Notes: generated by a model not told the origin, from the sequence alone. Shown: positions 19,601 to 28,506, counted from the first letter of the stretch. The stretch is 64,000 nucleotides of DNA from Gordonia sputi NBRC 100414 (GCF_000248055.1 NZ_BAFC01000045.1:118876-182875), one strand, 5' to 3'. Made by a program: numbers and translations.

Positions 19601-20049
19601 CCCCGGCACTCGCCGCCGAACGGGGACTGGTCAACGAGGGCTGGGCGACGATCATCTCGCCGCGCGCGGCAATCGAGGCGCGCGTCTTGGTCACCGACCG
19701 GGTGAAGACGTTGCGTATCAACGGACGTGACGTCCATCAGGTCGGTCTGCCCTATCACTGGGGCGTCGGCAGCGACGCCGTGGTCAGTGGCGACGCCGCG
19801 AACGATCTGATCGGTGTCACGCTCGACCCCAACGTCCAGATCCAGGAGTCCAAGGTCGGGTCGTGCGAGGTGATCGCGGGGCGTCGACCCCAGGGTCAGG
19901 CGCTCCTCGACCTGGTGCGCTCCTACCAGCAGCGCGCGGGCGTGACACCCGAGACCGACAACGTGCGCATCACCGATCCCGAGCACGAAAAGATCTATCC
20001 GCCAATCGATTCCGATGATCCGGACGGAGAGGGGTTCACCCGATGGTGA
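16696..20049 (+). CDS. fdhA: Formate dehydrogenase alpha subunit, selenocysteine-containing
   Basis: Molybdopterin (bis-MGD) enzyme oxidising formate to CO2. The reading frame contains an in-frame TGA at 17260-17262, read here as selenocysteine, giving 1,117 residues with Sec189. The N-terminal 4Fe-4S site is CPFCAVGCG...GRLCPKG. The Sec motif is QARI-Sec-HSATVPSLGAS, as in FdnG/FdhF enzymes, followed by GGNMAEAHPVGFQWV. The C-terminal pterin-binding part has WGVGSDAVVSGDAANDL. No twin-arginine signal is visible in the first 50 residues, unlike periplasmic FdnG, so a cytoplasm-facing enzyme is likely. The start is GTG 16696. The Fe-S subunit begins 10 bases after its stop. All sel genes needed to read the UGA lie within 8 kb downstream. 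Confidence 0.95.
17260..17291 (+). other. Selenocysteine UGA codon with SECIS-like hairpin in fdhA
   Basis: TGA at 17260-17262 is followed, after 12 bases, by GTTCCC (17275-17280), a five-base loop AGTTT, and GGGAGC (17286-17291). These form a 6-bp stem with one G-U pair. The distance and the GU in the loop match bacterial SECIS elements such as that of E. coli fdhF, which SelB recognises. The hairpin is inside coding sequence, so it also encodes part of the protein after Sec189. Confidence 0.88.
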
Positions 20050-20059
20050 GGAGTGCGAG

Positions 20060-21085
20060 ATGAGTCATCAGCTGTCCGGTCCCACCGATCCCAGTGCCGA
20101 CGCGCACTGGGGCGACGCCGAGCGTCCGCGCAAGGGCTTCTTCACCGACACGTCGATCTGTATCGGCTGCAAGGCATGCGAGGTCGCGTGCAAGGAATGG
20201 AACCAGAACCCGCGCGACGGTGACCTGGAACTGACGGGCATGTCGTACGACAACACCGTCGCGCTGGGTGCGAGTACGTGGCGGCACGTCGCGTTCATCG
20301 AGCAGGACCGCGACCGCATCGACAAGGCACGCAAATCAGGCCGCGCCCTGGTCGGTTTGGGGATGCCGACGATGCCCGGGGGTGAGACAATTCCCGACGC
20401 CATGGACTCCGTGGGCACGACCCCGCCCGACACCACCCCGCCCGATACACCCGAGTTCCGCTGGCTGATGTCGTCGGACGTCTGCAAGCACTGCACGCAC
20501 GCGGGCTGTCTCGACGTGTGCCCGACCGGCGCGTTGTTCCGCACCGAGTTCGGGACGGTCGTCGTGCAGCACGACGTGTGCAACGGGTGCGGAACCTGTG
20601 TCGCCGGTTGCCCTTTCGGCGTCGTCGAACGTCGGTCCGACGGCACCGTCGAGCCGACCACGCGCGAGGGCCAACGCAAGGGCGAGCAGCCGCCCGTGCC
20701 CGGACGTGGTGTGGCACAGAAGTGCACGCTCTGTTACGACCGACTCGTCGACGACGAGACACCCGCGTGCGCGAAGACCTGTCCGACGACGTCGATCAAG
20801 TTCGGCGACCACGACGACATGGTCGACACCGCGCGCGAACGGGTCGAACAGCTGCACGCCCAGGGGATGACCGAGGCCCGGCTCTACGGGGCGAACCCCA
20901 ACGACGGAGTCGGCGGCACCGGTTCGGTGTTCCTTCTCCTCGACGAGCCCGAGGTCTACGGCCTTCCGCCGGACCCGCGCGTGTGCACGGCCGATCTCCC
21001 CACCATGTATCGACGAGCGGGCGCTGCCGCCCTCGGAATGGTTGCCGCGGCGGCGGTCTCGTTCCTGACCGGTAGAAAGCGATGA
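20060..21085 (+). CDS. fdhB: Formate dehydrogenase iron-sulfur (beta) subunit
   Basis: A 341-residue electron-transfer subunit with four ferredoxin-type cysteine clusters: CIGCKACEVACKEW, CKHCTHAGCLDVCP, CNGCGTCVAGCPFG and CTLCYDRLVDDETPACAKTCP. This is the FdnH arrangement, carrying electrons from the alpha subunit to the membrane subunit. The last 25 residues (AGAAALGMVAAAAVSFLTG, then RKR) form one membrane anchor. ATG 20060 has GAGGAG seven bases before it; the frame is open slightly upstream but overlaps fdhA. Its stop overlaps the next gene as ATGA. Between clusters it has a Thr/Pro-rich insert (GTTPPDTTPPDTPE). Confidence 0.95.
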   Translation: MSHQLSGPTDPSADAHWGDAERPRKGFFTDTSICIGCKACEVACKEWNQNPRDGDLELTGMSYDNTVALGASTWRHVAFIEQDRDRIDKARKSGRALVGLGMPTMPGGETIPDAMDSVGTTPPDTTPPDTPEFRWLMSSDVCKHCTHAGCLDVCPTGALFRTEFGTVVVQHDVCNGCGTCVAGCPFGVVERRSDGTVEPTTREGQRKGEQPPVPGRGVAQKCTLCYDRLVDDETPACAKTCPTTSIKFGDHDDMVDTARERVEQLHAQGMTEARLYGANPNDGVGGTGSVFLLLDEPEVYGLPPDPRVCTADLPTMYRRAGAAALGMVAAAAVSFLTGRKR

Positions 21086-22185
21086 CCTCCGACTACGATT
21101 CGCTGCGCCCACCCGAACCCGGTCGCCGAAAGCGGAAGGGCGGCAAGGGGCGTCGACGAGGCTTGTTCGGCCAGGGCGACGGCGCGCGTGAGATGTCGAT
21201 GGTGCCCGACGTCGAGTTCGAGAAGGTCGACGTCGAGGGCTACTACGGGCACAACGTCGTCAAGCCTGCGCCCTGGGACGACAAGGTCGCGGCGTACCTG
21301 TTCCTCGGTGGCGTCGCGGGCGGGTCGGGAGTGCTCGCGGCGGGTGCGCAGTTGACAGGGCGAGAAGTGTTGCGCCGCAACGCCCGTCTCAGTGGTCTCG
21401 CCGCGGCCGGGCTCGGTGGGGTTGCGCTCATCGCCGACCTCGGCCGACCCGATCGGTTCTACAACATGCTGCGCACCTTCAAGGTGACGTCGCCGATGAG
21501 CGTCGGGTCATGGATACTGTCCGGCTTCTCCGGCGGTATCGGAGTCGCGGCTGCGGCAGAGGTGGATCGGCTTCTCCGGGAAAGACTTCCGCTCGGCCCG
21601 CTGCGTTCGGTTCTCCACGTCGTGGAGGCGCCGATGGGACTCGTCGGCGGCGCGATGGGGCCGCTGCTCGCCGTGTACACCGCGGCGCTGCTGGGCGATA
21701 CGGCCACACCCACGTGGAACGCGATGCACCGCGACCTGCCCTTCGTCTTCGTCAGCTCGGCAAGTCTCGCGGCGAGCGGACTGGCGCTGGTCATTACACC
21801 GCTCGACGAGGTGGGCCCGGCACGGACGCTGGCCGTTCTCGGCGTGGTGGGCGATGTGGCGGCCACCCGCGTCATGGAAGCGCGCATGGATCCGATTGCC
21901 GCGGAACCGCTCCACCACGGTAAGCCCGGTGCGCTGATGCGCTGGGCGGAACGACTGGCGGTTGTCGGGGGAGTGGGCGCACTGGTCAGTGGTCGTTCGC
22001 GGGTCGCGTCTGCGGCGTCGGGTCTGGCGCTGCTCGCGGCCTCGGCATGTACCCGGTTCGGCGTGTTTCACGCGGGCATCGAGTCGGCGAAGGATCCGCG
22101 CTACACGATCGAACCGCAGAAGCGACGCCTCGCCGCTCGTCGAGCCGCAGGCGTCACCGACGACTCGGTCACGACTGCGGACTGA
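21082..22185 (+). CDS. NrfD/PsrC-type membrane subunit of the formate dehydrogenase
   Basis: A 367-residue membrane protein. After a basic cytoplasmic N-terminus (residues 1-60, rich in RRKRKGGKGRRRG) come about eight hydrophobic helices, from AAYLFLGGVAGGSGVLAAG to GLALLAASACTRFGVF. The layout is that of NrfD/PsrC quinone-reactive subunits, so electrons from formate probably enter the quinone pool without a cytochrome b subunit. The 4-base overlap with fdhB (ATGA) makes fdhA, fdhB and this gene one operon. Its last 17 bases overlap, tail to tail, the end of the GGDEF gene on the other strand. Confidence 0.92.
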   Translation: MTSDYDSLRPPEPGRRKRKGGKGRRRGLFGQGDGAREMSMVPDVEFEKVDVEGYYGHNVVKPAPWDDKVAAYLFLGGVAGGSGVLAAGAQLTGREVLRRNARLSGLAAAGLGGVALIADLGRPDRFYNMLRTFKVTSPMSVGSWILSGFSGGIGVAAAAEVDRLLRERLPLGPLRSVLHVVEAPMGLVGGAMGPLLAVYTAALLGDTATPTWNAMHRDLPFVFVSSASLAASGLALVITPLDEVGPARTLAVLGVVGDVAATRVMEARMDPIAAEPLHHGKPGALMRWAERLAVVGGVGALVSGRSRVASAASGLALLAASACTRFGVFHAGIESAKDPRYTIEPQKRRLAARRAAGVTDDSVTTAD

Positions 22186-23323
22186 TCGCGTTCTCGTCGC
22201 GTTCGCGTCGGGCGTGTCGGGCCAGTGGACGGCGGTCGTTCGATGCAGCCACCACCACCCGATTCCCGCCCTGCCGTTTCGCGAGGTACATCGCGACGTC
22301 GGCGTCTTCGAGATGTCGGTCGACGTTTGCCTTGACGTCTGGTGCGGTGACGCTGATGCCCACGCTGACGGTCACCGACGGCGAGGTGTCGGCCGCGACG
22401 CCGATGCGAATGCGCTCGGCCAGCGAGCGGGCGGTGCGCAGGTCGTCGTCGAGGATCACGGCGAACTCCTCGCCGCCGGTACGCGCTGCGACAAGGTTGC
22501 GGATGCCTGCCAGCCGGTTGCACGCCTCCATGATCCGCCCGGCTACGCGCACGAGCACGAGGTCGCCGACCTGGTGGCCGTGGGTGTCGTTGATCGCCTT
22601 GAATCCGTCGATGTCGATGATGATCACCGAGAGCGTGCGGGCCGAGTGATTGAGCCCGCCGACATATCGCGACAGGCCTCGCCGGTTGGCCAGCCGGGTC
22701 AGCGGGTCGGTCCCTGCGTCCATGGCGTTGGTGCCGAGGACCCAGAAGAAGTAGTGCATGGCGGGCAGGAGCACTGCCACCAGGGCAAGGGGGGCGATAC
22801 CTTTCGACAGAGCCACCAGCAGCATCGGACGCCCTCCGTCCGCCGCCACAATAGTGACCAGAATCACGATTGCCGCAGAAGCGAAGATCGCGTGCAGTAA
22901 GTGGGCCCTCGGCGTGCAGAAGAACAGCGCAAACGAGCTCATGATCGCGAACAGCGTGACGCCTGCGATGCCGAGCATGTGATCGTGATGCCCGAAGCAG
23001 GCGGTCGCGATCACGGCGTCGGCGAACACCAGCACCAGAAGACTTTCGGCTCCTGTCGGGAGTGGGAGCAGCCACCACCGCAGCACGAGAATCGCGGCAA
23101 CGACCGCTGTGACCAGCAGAATGTTCTCGACGTACGGCGAAAATCCGGAGCTCGACGACGCCGCGGCGGCCGCCGCCGCGAATCCCAACAGCCCCGCACC
23201 CAGCGACAAGACGAGCCGCTTGAGTGGCGCATTTCCGAGCTGATCGAAGAGTGGGACGCGCCACTGTAGTGGCGTTGCGTCACGCAGCCAGTCAGAGACC
23301 GCGATAGCGCTGCGACGCTGCAC
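22169..23323 (-). CDS. Diguanylate cyclase with N-terminal membrane sensor region
   Basis: Makes cyclic di-GMP from two GTP. It has 384 residues. Residues ~30-200 contain six or so hydrophobic helices (LVLSLGAGLLGFAAAAAAA, NILLVTAVVAAILVLRWWL and others). The C-terminal GGDEF domain has DPLTRLANRRGL, IIDIDGFKAINDTHGHQVGD and the active signature TGGEEFAVILDDD. No RxxD inhibitory site is obvious just before it. The start chosen is GTG 23323, with GGGGGAG six bases upstream; the frame is open a little further. It separates the fdh operon from the sel genes and faces the fdh operon, so its link to formate metabolism is only positional. Confidence 0.92.
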   Translation of the reverse strand: MQRRSAIAVSDWLRDATPLQWRVPLFDQLGNAPLKRLVLSLGAGLLGFAAAAAAASSSSGFSPYVENILLVTAVVAAILVLRWWLLPLPTGAESLLVLVFADAVIATACFGHHDHMLGIAGVTLFAIMSSFALFFCTPRAHLLHAIFASAAIVILVTIVAADGGRPMLLVALSKGIAPLALVAVLLPAMHYFFWVLGTNAMDAGTDPLTRLANRRGLSRYVGGLNHSARTLSVIIIDIDGFKAINDTHGHQVGDLVLVRVAGRIMEACNRLAGIRNLVAARTGGEEFAVILDDDLRTARSLAERIRIGVAADTSPSVTVSVGISVTAPDVKANVDRHLEDADVAMYLAKRQGGNRVVVAASNDRRPLARHARRERDENAISPQS

Positions 23324-23381
23324 CTGATCTCCCCCTCGGATTCGGTGTGTGTAGCGACAATAGAGCGATCGGCGATCGATG

Positions 23382-24395
23382 TCAGCGAATGTCGATCCCT
23401 GCACCTGCAACGATTTCGCCGATGACCGGGTATCCGGGCACTTCGCCGACCAGCAACAGCCCGCCGGATGTCTGGGCGTCGGCGAGCATCAGGAGGTCGC
23501 TCTCGTCGACAGCGCGCCCGACCTCGAGGTGCTCGCGAACCCAGTCGAGGTTGCGTCTGGTACCGCCCGAGACGTACCCGTCGTCGAGCGCATCGCGGGC
23601 GCCGTCGACGAGTGGGACCGCGGAAGCGTCGATCACCGCGCGCACACCCGAGGCCCTTGTCAGTTTGTGGAGGTGGCCGAGCAGCCCGAATCCGGTGACG
23701 TCGGTGCCCGCTCGGACACCGGCAGCGAGCGCGGCGTCGGCGGCGTCGCGGTTGAGTGTCGTCATGACGTCGATCGCGGCGTCGAATACCTCACCGGTCT
23801 GCTTGTGCCGGTTGTTGAGCATCCCGACGCCGATCGGTTTGGTCAGGGTGATCGGTAGGCCGACGGTCGCGGCGTCGTTGCGGATGAGTGCGTCGGGCGA
23901 CGCGACACCGGTGACGGCCATGCCGTATTTGGGCTCGGGGTCGTCGATGCTGTGGCCGCCGATCACCGGGCAGTCGGCTTGCGCCGCGACGGCGAGCCCG
24001 CCGCGCAGCACCTCGGTCATCAGTTCCATCGGCAGCAGATCACGCGGCCAGCCGACGAGGTTGATCGCGACGACGGGCGACCCACCCATGGCGTAGATGT
24101 CGGAGAGCGCGTTCGCGGCCGCGATGCGTCCCCAGTCGTAGGCGTCGTCGACGACCGGTGTGAAGAAGTCGGCGGTGGAGAGGACGGCGAGGTCGTCGCG
24201 GATGCGCACGGCAGCGGCGTCGTCGCCGTCGTCGAGGCCGACGAGAATGTTCTCGCCGCTCTGGCCGGTCAGACCGGCGACGGCGGCTTCGAGCTCTCCC
24301 GGCGGGATCTTGCACGCACAGCCGCCGCCGTGGGCGTAGCCGGTCAACCTGATCGTCGGGCTCTGCGAATCCGGATTCGTCTCGACGGTGCTCAT
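23382..24395 (-). CDS. selD: Selenide, water dikinase (selenophosphate synthase)
   Basis: Makes selenophosphate from selenide and ATP, the selenium donor for Sec-tRNA. It has 337 residues. The active site reads GGGCACKIPP: Cys26 and Lys29 correspond to E. coli Cys17 and Lys20, and the position is Cys rather than Sec. GLDDGDDAAAV, STADFFTPVVDD and NALSDIYAMGGSP are the ATP/Mg motifs of the AIR-synthase-like fold, and AGTDVTGFGLLGH is also diagnostic. It is divergent from selC-selA-selB, with 52 bp between its start and the tRNA, so one short region must hold both promoters. Confidence 0.97.
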   Translation of the reverse strand: MSTVETNPDSQSPTIRLTGYAHGGGCACKIPPGELEAAVAGLTGQSGENILVGLDDGDDAAAVRIRDDLAVLSTADFFTPVVDDAYDWGRIAAANALSDIYAMGGSPVVAINLVGWPRDLLPMELMTEVLRGGLAVAAQADCPVIGGHSIDDPEPKYGMAVTGVASPDALIRNDAATVGLPITLTKPIGVGMLNNRHKQTGEVFDAAIDVMTTLNRDAADAALAAGVRAGTDVTGFGLLGHLHKLTRASGVRAVIDASAVPLVDGARDALDDGYVSGGTRRNLDWVREHLEVGRAVDESDLLMLADAQTSGGLLLVGEVPGYPVIGEIVAGAGIDIR

Positions 24396-24447
24396 GTGAC
24401 TCAGGCTAATCGGAGGGATCGGGAGAATTAGGAGGTATGGTCGCCGA

Positions 24448-24543
24448 GGAGGCGTCTGGGTTCCTGGTGGGCCCCCCGGTCTTCAAAACCGAGGAGGTCG
24501 AGTATCTCGGTCTGGCGGGTTCGATTCCCGTCCGCCTCCGCCA
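24448..24543 (+). tRNA. selC: tRNA-Sec (anticodon UCA)
   Basis: A 96-base tRNA with the long acceptor and large variable arm typical of tRNA-Sec. The 5' GGAGGCG pairs with CGCCTCC before G73 and an encoded CCA (24541-24543). The anticodon loop CTTCAAA gives anticodon TCA at 24483-24485, flanked by CGGT/ACCG. The variable arm is GAGGAGGTCGAGTATCTC, and the T-loop is TTCGATT on a GCGGG/CCCGT stem. It lies between selD and selA, as expected for a dedicated Sec locus, and reads the UGA in fdhA. Confidence 0.97.
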
Positions 24544-24567
24544 CAGACTGTTCTCGAAGGAGGCGCG

Positions 24568-25896
24568 GTGACCCGATCCGATCCCCGGCGGCGGATCCCG
24601 CGCACCGACCACCTGCTGGCCGATCCCGAGATCGCCACGGCTGCACGACGACTCGGTGAACTGGCTGTCCGCGACGTCGTCCGCGATGTTCAGGAGGCCG
24701 CCAGGCGCGGCGACGTCGATCCCGACGACGTGCAGGGAGCTATTCGGGAAACACTCGCTCGACGCCGCGTCGGCACCGGACGGTCGGTGCTGAATGCGAC
24801 CGGAGTCGTGGTGCACACCAACCTCGGTCGAGCACCGTTGTCGACGGCCGCGCGCGATGCAGTCGTCGATGCGTGTGGCTACGTCGACGTCGAACTCGAC
24901 CTGGAGTCGGGTACGCGCTCGCGGCGTGGCGTCGCGACCCGCGAGGCGTTGCTGCGGGCCTGTCCCGCCGCGGGCGATGCCCTGATGGTGAACAACGGTG
25001 CTGCCGCGATGGTGCTGGCCACCACCGCGCTCGCTGCCGGTCGCGAGGTGGTCATCAGTCGCGGCGAGATGATCGAGATCGGCGCGGGTTTTCGGCTCAC
25101 CGACCTCATCGAGTCGACCGGTGCGCGGCTGCGCGAGGTCGGGACCACCAACCGCACCCACCTGCGCGACTACGCTGCGGCACTCGCCGAGGGTGACGTC
25201 GGCTGTGTACTCAAGGTGCACCCGAGCAACTATCGGGTCAGTGGGTTCACCGCGGAGGCGACCATCGCGGAGCTGGCGGAACTGACTGCCGCCCAGGGTG
25301 TTCCGCTGATCGCCGACCTCGGAAGCGGGCTTCTCGTCCCCGACGCCACGCTCCCCGACGAGCCGGACGCGTCGTCGGCGCTGGCCGCGGGCGCCGATCT
25401 GGTGATCGCCAGCGGCGACAAACTACTCGGCGGACCACAGGCCGGAATCCTGCTCGGCGACGCCGATCTTGTCGGGCGACTGTCGAAACATCCACTCGCG
25501 CGGGCTGTTCGGGCCGACAAGCTCGCCCTCGCGGCGATGGAGGCCACGCTCGTCGGACCTGTGCCTCCGGTGACCGAGTACCTGCACGCCGACAACGAGC
25601 GGTTACGTCGGCGGGCCGAGGTCGTCGCCGCGGAGGTCGGTGCGGACGTGGTGCCCCACGACGGCAGGGTCGGCGGGGGAGGGGCGCCCGGAGTTCCGTT
25701 GCCCGGCTGGGCGATTGCACTGGCGGAACAGGCGGCCAAGGCGTTACGCACCGGCACTCCCGCGGTGCTCGCGCGCGTGCACGACGGCGTATGTCTCGTC
25801 GACCTGCGATGTATCCCGGCGACGGACGACGAGATTCTCGCCGAGGCGCTCGCGCGTGCACTCGGTGCGGTCCGCGTGTCGGGGGCGACCGGCTGA
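24568..25896 (+). CDS. selA: L-seryl-tRNA(Sec) selenium transferase
   Basis: A PLP enzyme that converts Ser-tRNA-Sec to selenocysteyl-tRNA-Sec using selenophosphate. The 442 residues match the bacterial family. The N-terminal helical part binds the tRNA (PRTDHLLADPEIATAARRLG), NATGVVVHTNLGRAPLS and VNNGAAAMVLA follow, and the PLP lysine is Lys285 in ASGDKLLGGPQAGIL. The start is GTG 24568 with a full AAGGAGG five bases ahead. It begins 24 bases after tRNA-Sec, so selC, selA and selB are likely one transcript, with one base between the selA stop and the selB start. Confidence 0.97.
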   Translation: MTRSDPRRRIPRTDHLLADPEIATAARRLGELAVRDVVRDVQEAARRGDVDPDDVQGAIRETLARRRVGTGRSVLNATGVVVHTNLGRAPLSTAARDAVVDACGYVDVELDLESGTRSRRGVATREALLRACPAAGDALMVNNGAAAMVLATTALAAGREVVISRGEMIEIGAGFRLTDLIESTGARLREVGTTNRTHLRDYAAALAEGDVGCVLKVHPSNYRVSGFTAEATIAELAELTAAQGVPLIADLGSGLLVPDATLPDEPDASSALAAGADLVIASGDKLLGGPQAGILLGDADLVGRLSKHPLARAVRADKLALAAMEATLVGPVPPVTEYLHADNERLRRRAEVVAAEVGADVVPHDGRVGGGGAPGVPLPGWAIALAEQAAKALRTGTPAVLARVHDGVCLVDLRCIPATDDEILAEALARALGAVRVSGATG

Positions 25897-25897
25897 G

Positions 25898-27688
25898 GTG
25901 TACGTCGTCGCGACGGCGGGGCACGTCGATCACGGGAAGAGTGCGTTGGTGCGTGCCCTGACGACGATGGAACCGGACCGCTGGGCCGAAGAGCGACGTC
26001 GAGGACTGACGATCGACCTCGGATTCGCCTGGATGACAACACTATCCGGTGCCGACATCGCATTCGTCGACGTTCCGGGCCACGAGCGGTTTCTCGGCAA
26101 TATGTTGGCGGGGATCGGTCCCGCACCCGTGGTGGCGTTCGTCGTCGCTGCCGACGAGGGCTGGAGCAGGCAGTCGTCGGATCATCGTGACGCGATCGCC
26201 GCACTCGGCATCGATCGTGGCGTGCTGGTGATCTCACGCGCCGATCTCGCCGACGACGAGCGGATCGCCGACGTCGTGGCGCAGGCGCGCGACGAGCTGT
26301 CCGGTACCGGTCTCGGCGACGCACCGGCCGTGATCACGTCGGCGTTGACTGGGCGAGGGATCGACGAGCTGCGCGACACGATCGCAGAGGTAGTGCAGCG
26401 CAACCCGTTTCCCTCGGATACCGCACCCGTTCGGTTCTGGATCGACCGCGCGTTCACCATCAAAGGTGCGGGTGCCGTGGTCACCGGGACGCTGTCGGCC
26501 GGGTCGGTGGGTCGTGGAGACACGCTGGACCTGTTGACCGGCAGAGGGATTCGATCGGTCAGCGTGCGTGGTGTGCAGAGTGAGAACACGCCGCGCGAAC
26601 GCGTCGGACCGGTGAGCCGGGTGGCGGTCAATCTGCGCGACGTGTCGGCGTCGGACGTCGCCCGGGGTGATCTGCTGTTGAGTCCCGGGGCGTGGCGGCT
26701 GACCGACTGTGTCGACATCCGACGTGTCAGCGGGCCTGAGTTCGACTCGATACCAAGCGATCTGAGTGTTCATGTCGGCACGGCTGCGCTGCGTGGTCGG
26801 CTCCGCCCATTCGACGCCGACCACGCGCGGATCACATTCGAGCGCGCCGTTCCGCTGATCCTCGGTGATCGACTGGTGCTCCGCGACGCGGGCAGCGGTC
26901 GGATCGGTGGGGGCGTCGTCGTGGATGCGGAGCCACCGCCGCTGCGGCGTCGTGGTGATGCAGCACGTCGAGCAGATGTGTTGTCGGACATGAGTGATCG
27001 AGGTGATGCGCGACGTGAGGTCGAACGCCGCGGTGCCGTTGCCGTCGAGCATCTGCGACGGCTCGGTGTCGTCGGAGCCGAGGCAACCCCGCCCGAGGGT
27101 GTGCGCGTGGTCGGGTCCTGGTGGGTCGATGAGCAGGCCTGGGCGGAGTGGATCGCACGGCTCCGCGACGCTGTTGATGCTGTCTATCAGCGGGATTCGC
27201 TCGCCGAGGGGTTGCCCCGCGCGAGTGTAGCGGGCGTCGTCGGACTTCCGTCCGAAGCGCTTGTCGCGCCTCTCGTTGCCGACGCCGGCCTGGACCATGC
27301 GGGCGGGTTCCTGTCGAAACCCGGTGTGGCACGCGGACTCGGCGATGCGGAGGAGGCAGTCGCTGCACTCGAGCGTCGACTTGCCGCCGATGCCTTTGCC
27401 GCGCCAGAAGCCGACGACCTCGCCGCACTCGGGCTCGGCCCCAAGCAACTGGCAGCGGCTGAACGACTCGGCCGGCTACTTCGGTTGCGTGACGGTGTTG
27501 TGCTCTCGCCCCGATCTCCCGCGTTGGCGATGCGCGTTCTGGCTGCTCTTGATCAGCCCTTCACGACGAGCGAGGCCCGAAAGGCTTTGGGCACCACGCG
27601 CCGCGTCGCCATCCCACTGCTCGAGTACCTCGACGACCGCGGCTGGACACGACGCCTCGACGCGGGGCATCGCGAGGTGGTTCGGTGA
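25898..27688 (+). CDS. selB: Selenocysteine-specific elongation factor
   Basis: A GTPase that delivers Sec-tRNA-Sec to ribosomes paused at UGA beside a SECIS hairpin. It has 596 residues. The EF-Tu-like part has GHVDHGKSALVRAL (G1), RGLTIDLGFAW (G2) and DVPGHERFLGNML (G3). The guanine-recognition motif reads SRADL in place of the usual NKxD/TKxD. Domains II-III follow (IKGAGAVVTGTLSAGSVG), and the last ~220 residues form the winged-helix SECIS-binding region. GTG 25898 is used because VYVVATAGHVDHGK is the normal start. The frame is open inside selA upstream, which is accidental. Confidence 0.96.
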   Translation: MYVVATAGHVDHGKSALVRALTTMEPDRWAEERRRGLTIDLGFAWMTTLSGADIAFVDVPGHERFLGNMLAGIGPAPVVAFVVAADEGWSRQSSDHRDAIAALGIDRGVLVISRADLADDERIADVVAQARDELSGTGLGDAPAVITSALTGRGIDELRDTIAEVVQRNPFPSDTAPVRFWIDRAFTIKGAGAVVTGTLSAGSVGRGDTLDLLTGRGIRSVSVRGVQSENTPRERVGPVSRVAVNLRDVSASDVARGDLLLSPGAWRLTDCVDIRRVSGPEFDSIPSDLSVHVGTAALRGRLRPFDADHARITFERAVPLILGDRLVLRDAGSGRIGGGVVVDAEPPPLRRRGDAARRADVLSDMSDRGDARREVERRGAVAVEHLRRLGVVGAEATPPEGVRVVGSWWVDEQAWAEWIARLRDAVDAVYQRDSLAEGLPRASVAGVVGLPSEALVAPLVADAGLDHAGGFLSKPGVARGLGDAEEAVAALERRLAADAFAAPEADDLAALGLGPKQLAAAERLGRLLRLRDGVVLSPRSPALAMRVLAALDQPFTTSEARKALGTTRRVAIPLLEYLDDRGWTRRLDAGHREVVR

Positions 27689-27920
27689 TCCTGGGATCGG
27701 GTGGCGGTGTCGTCGTCCATAGCCCGCTACGAGGATGCGGTTGGCGCTCGGGTTGAGAACATGACATCCCACTTCATCAGTAGCGCGTTGCTTCTCGGAC
27801 TCCCGCTCATACGCCTCGACAAGTCGATGGGACTCGACGGCCTGCTTCCCGAGGTGTGCGCCAACAGAATTGAAGCGGTACTCGGCGGTGAATGCGACAC
27901 TGCAGGGTAGGAGGTGCTCG

Positions 27921-28469
27921 ATGAGTGCTGCAACTCGATTCCGCTTCTACACGGCCACGAGTCTCGACGGCTTCCTTGCCGATACCGCAGACTCGCTCGA
28001 TTGGTTGCTCAGCCAGCCGATCGACGAGGACGGTCCGATGAATTACGTGGAGTTCATCGGCGGCGTCGGAGCTCTGGCGATGGGGTCGACCACCTACGAG
28101 TGGCTCGTCGAACATGAAGTGGAACAGGGCAATCCGTGGCCCTACGAGGTCCCGACGTTCGTCTTCAGCACACGCGACCTGACTCCCGTCGCCGACACCA
28201 TCCGCGTGGTGTCAGGGTCGCCTGCGGATTATCACGACGCGCTGGTCGCCGCCGCCGCCGGACGTGACGTCTGGATCGTCGGCGGTGGCGACCTCGCCGC
28301 GCAGTTCTGGGCGTCGGGAATGCTCGACGAACTCGTGGTGTCGATCGCGCCCGTGCTACTCGGCGCCGGGCGTCCACTGTTCACCGCGAGGTGCGACCTC
28401 GAACTGCGCTACCTCGCGCGCAACCAGGGATTCGTCTGCGCTCGATACGGAGTCACGGCGTTCCGCTGA
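27921..28469 (+). CDS. Dihydrofolate reductase/RibD C-terminal family protein
   Basis: A 182-residue NADPH-binding reductase-fold protein: FRFYTATSLDGFLAD at the start, ALAMGSTTYEWLVE, and VWIVGGGDLAAQFWASGML with SIAPVLLGAGRPLF near the end. These are the motifs of the stand-alone RibD-C group, most of whose members have no assigned substrate. ATG 27921 follows GTAGGAGGTGCTCG, a strong ribosome site. The 230 bases between selB and this gene show no convincing gene. Short pieces identical to its middle (17 bases) and its end (17 bases) recur downstream at 29,506-29,549. Confidence 0.9.
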   Translation: MSAATRFRFYTATSLDGFLADTADSLDWLLSQPIDEDGPMNYVEFIGGVGALAMGSTTYEWLVEHEVEQGNPWPYEVPTFVFSTRDLTPVADTIRVVSGSPADYHDALVAAAAGRDVWIVGGGDLAAQFWASGMLDELVVSIAPVLLGAGRPLFTARCDLELRYLARNQGFVCARYGVTAFR

Positions 28470-28506
28470 ACGCCCCGTGCGCGCTGATATGACGTCGCCC
28501 ACAGAA

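Noticed and set aside
17284..20049. Formate dehydrogenase as two separate genes split by a stop
   Set aside because: The stop is TGA at the exact selenocysteine position with a SECIS-like hairpin, and all sel genes are nearby; one selenoprotein gene explains everything.
27701..27910. Small rightward ORF of 69 codons between selB and the DHFR-family gene
   Set aside because: Poor third-position GC bias, no ribosome site, no recognisable motif; treated as non-coding spacer.
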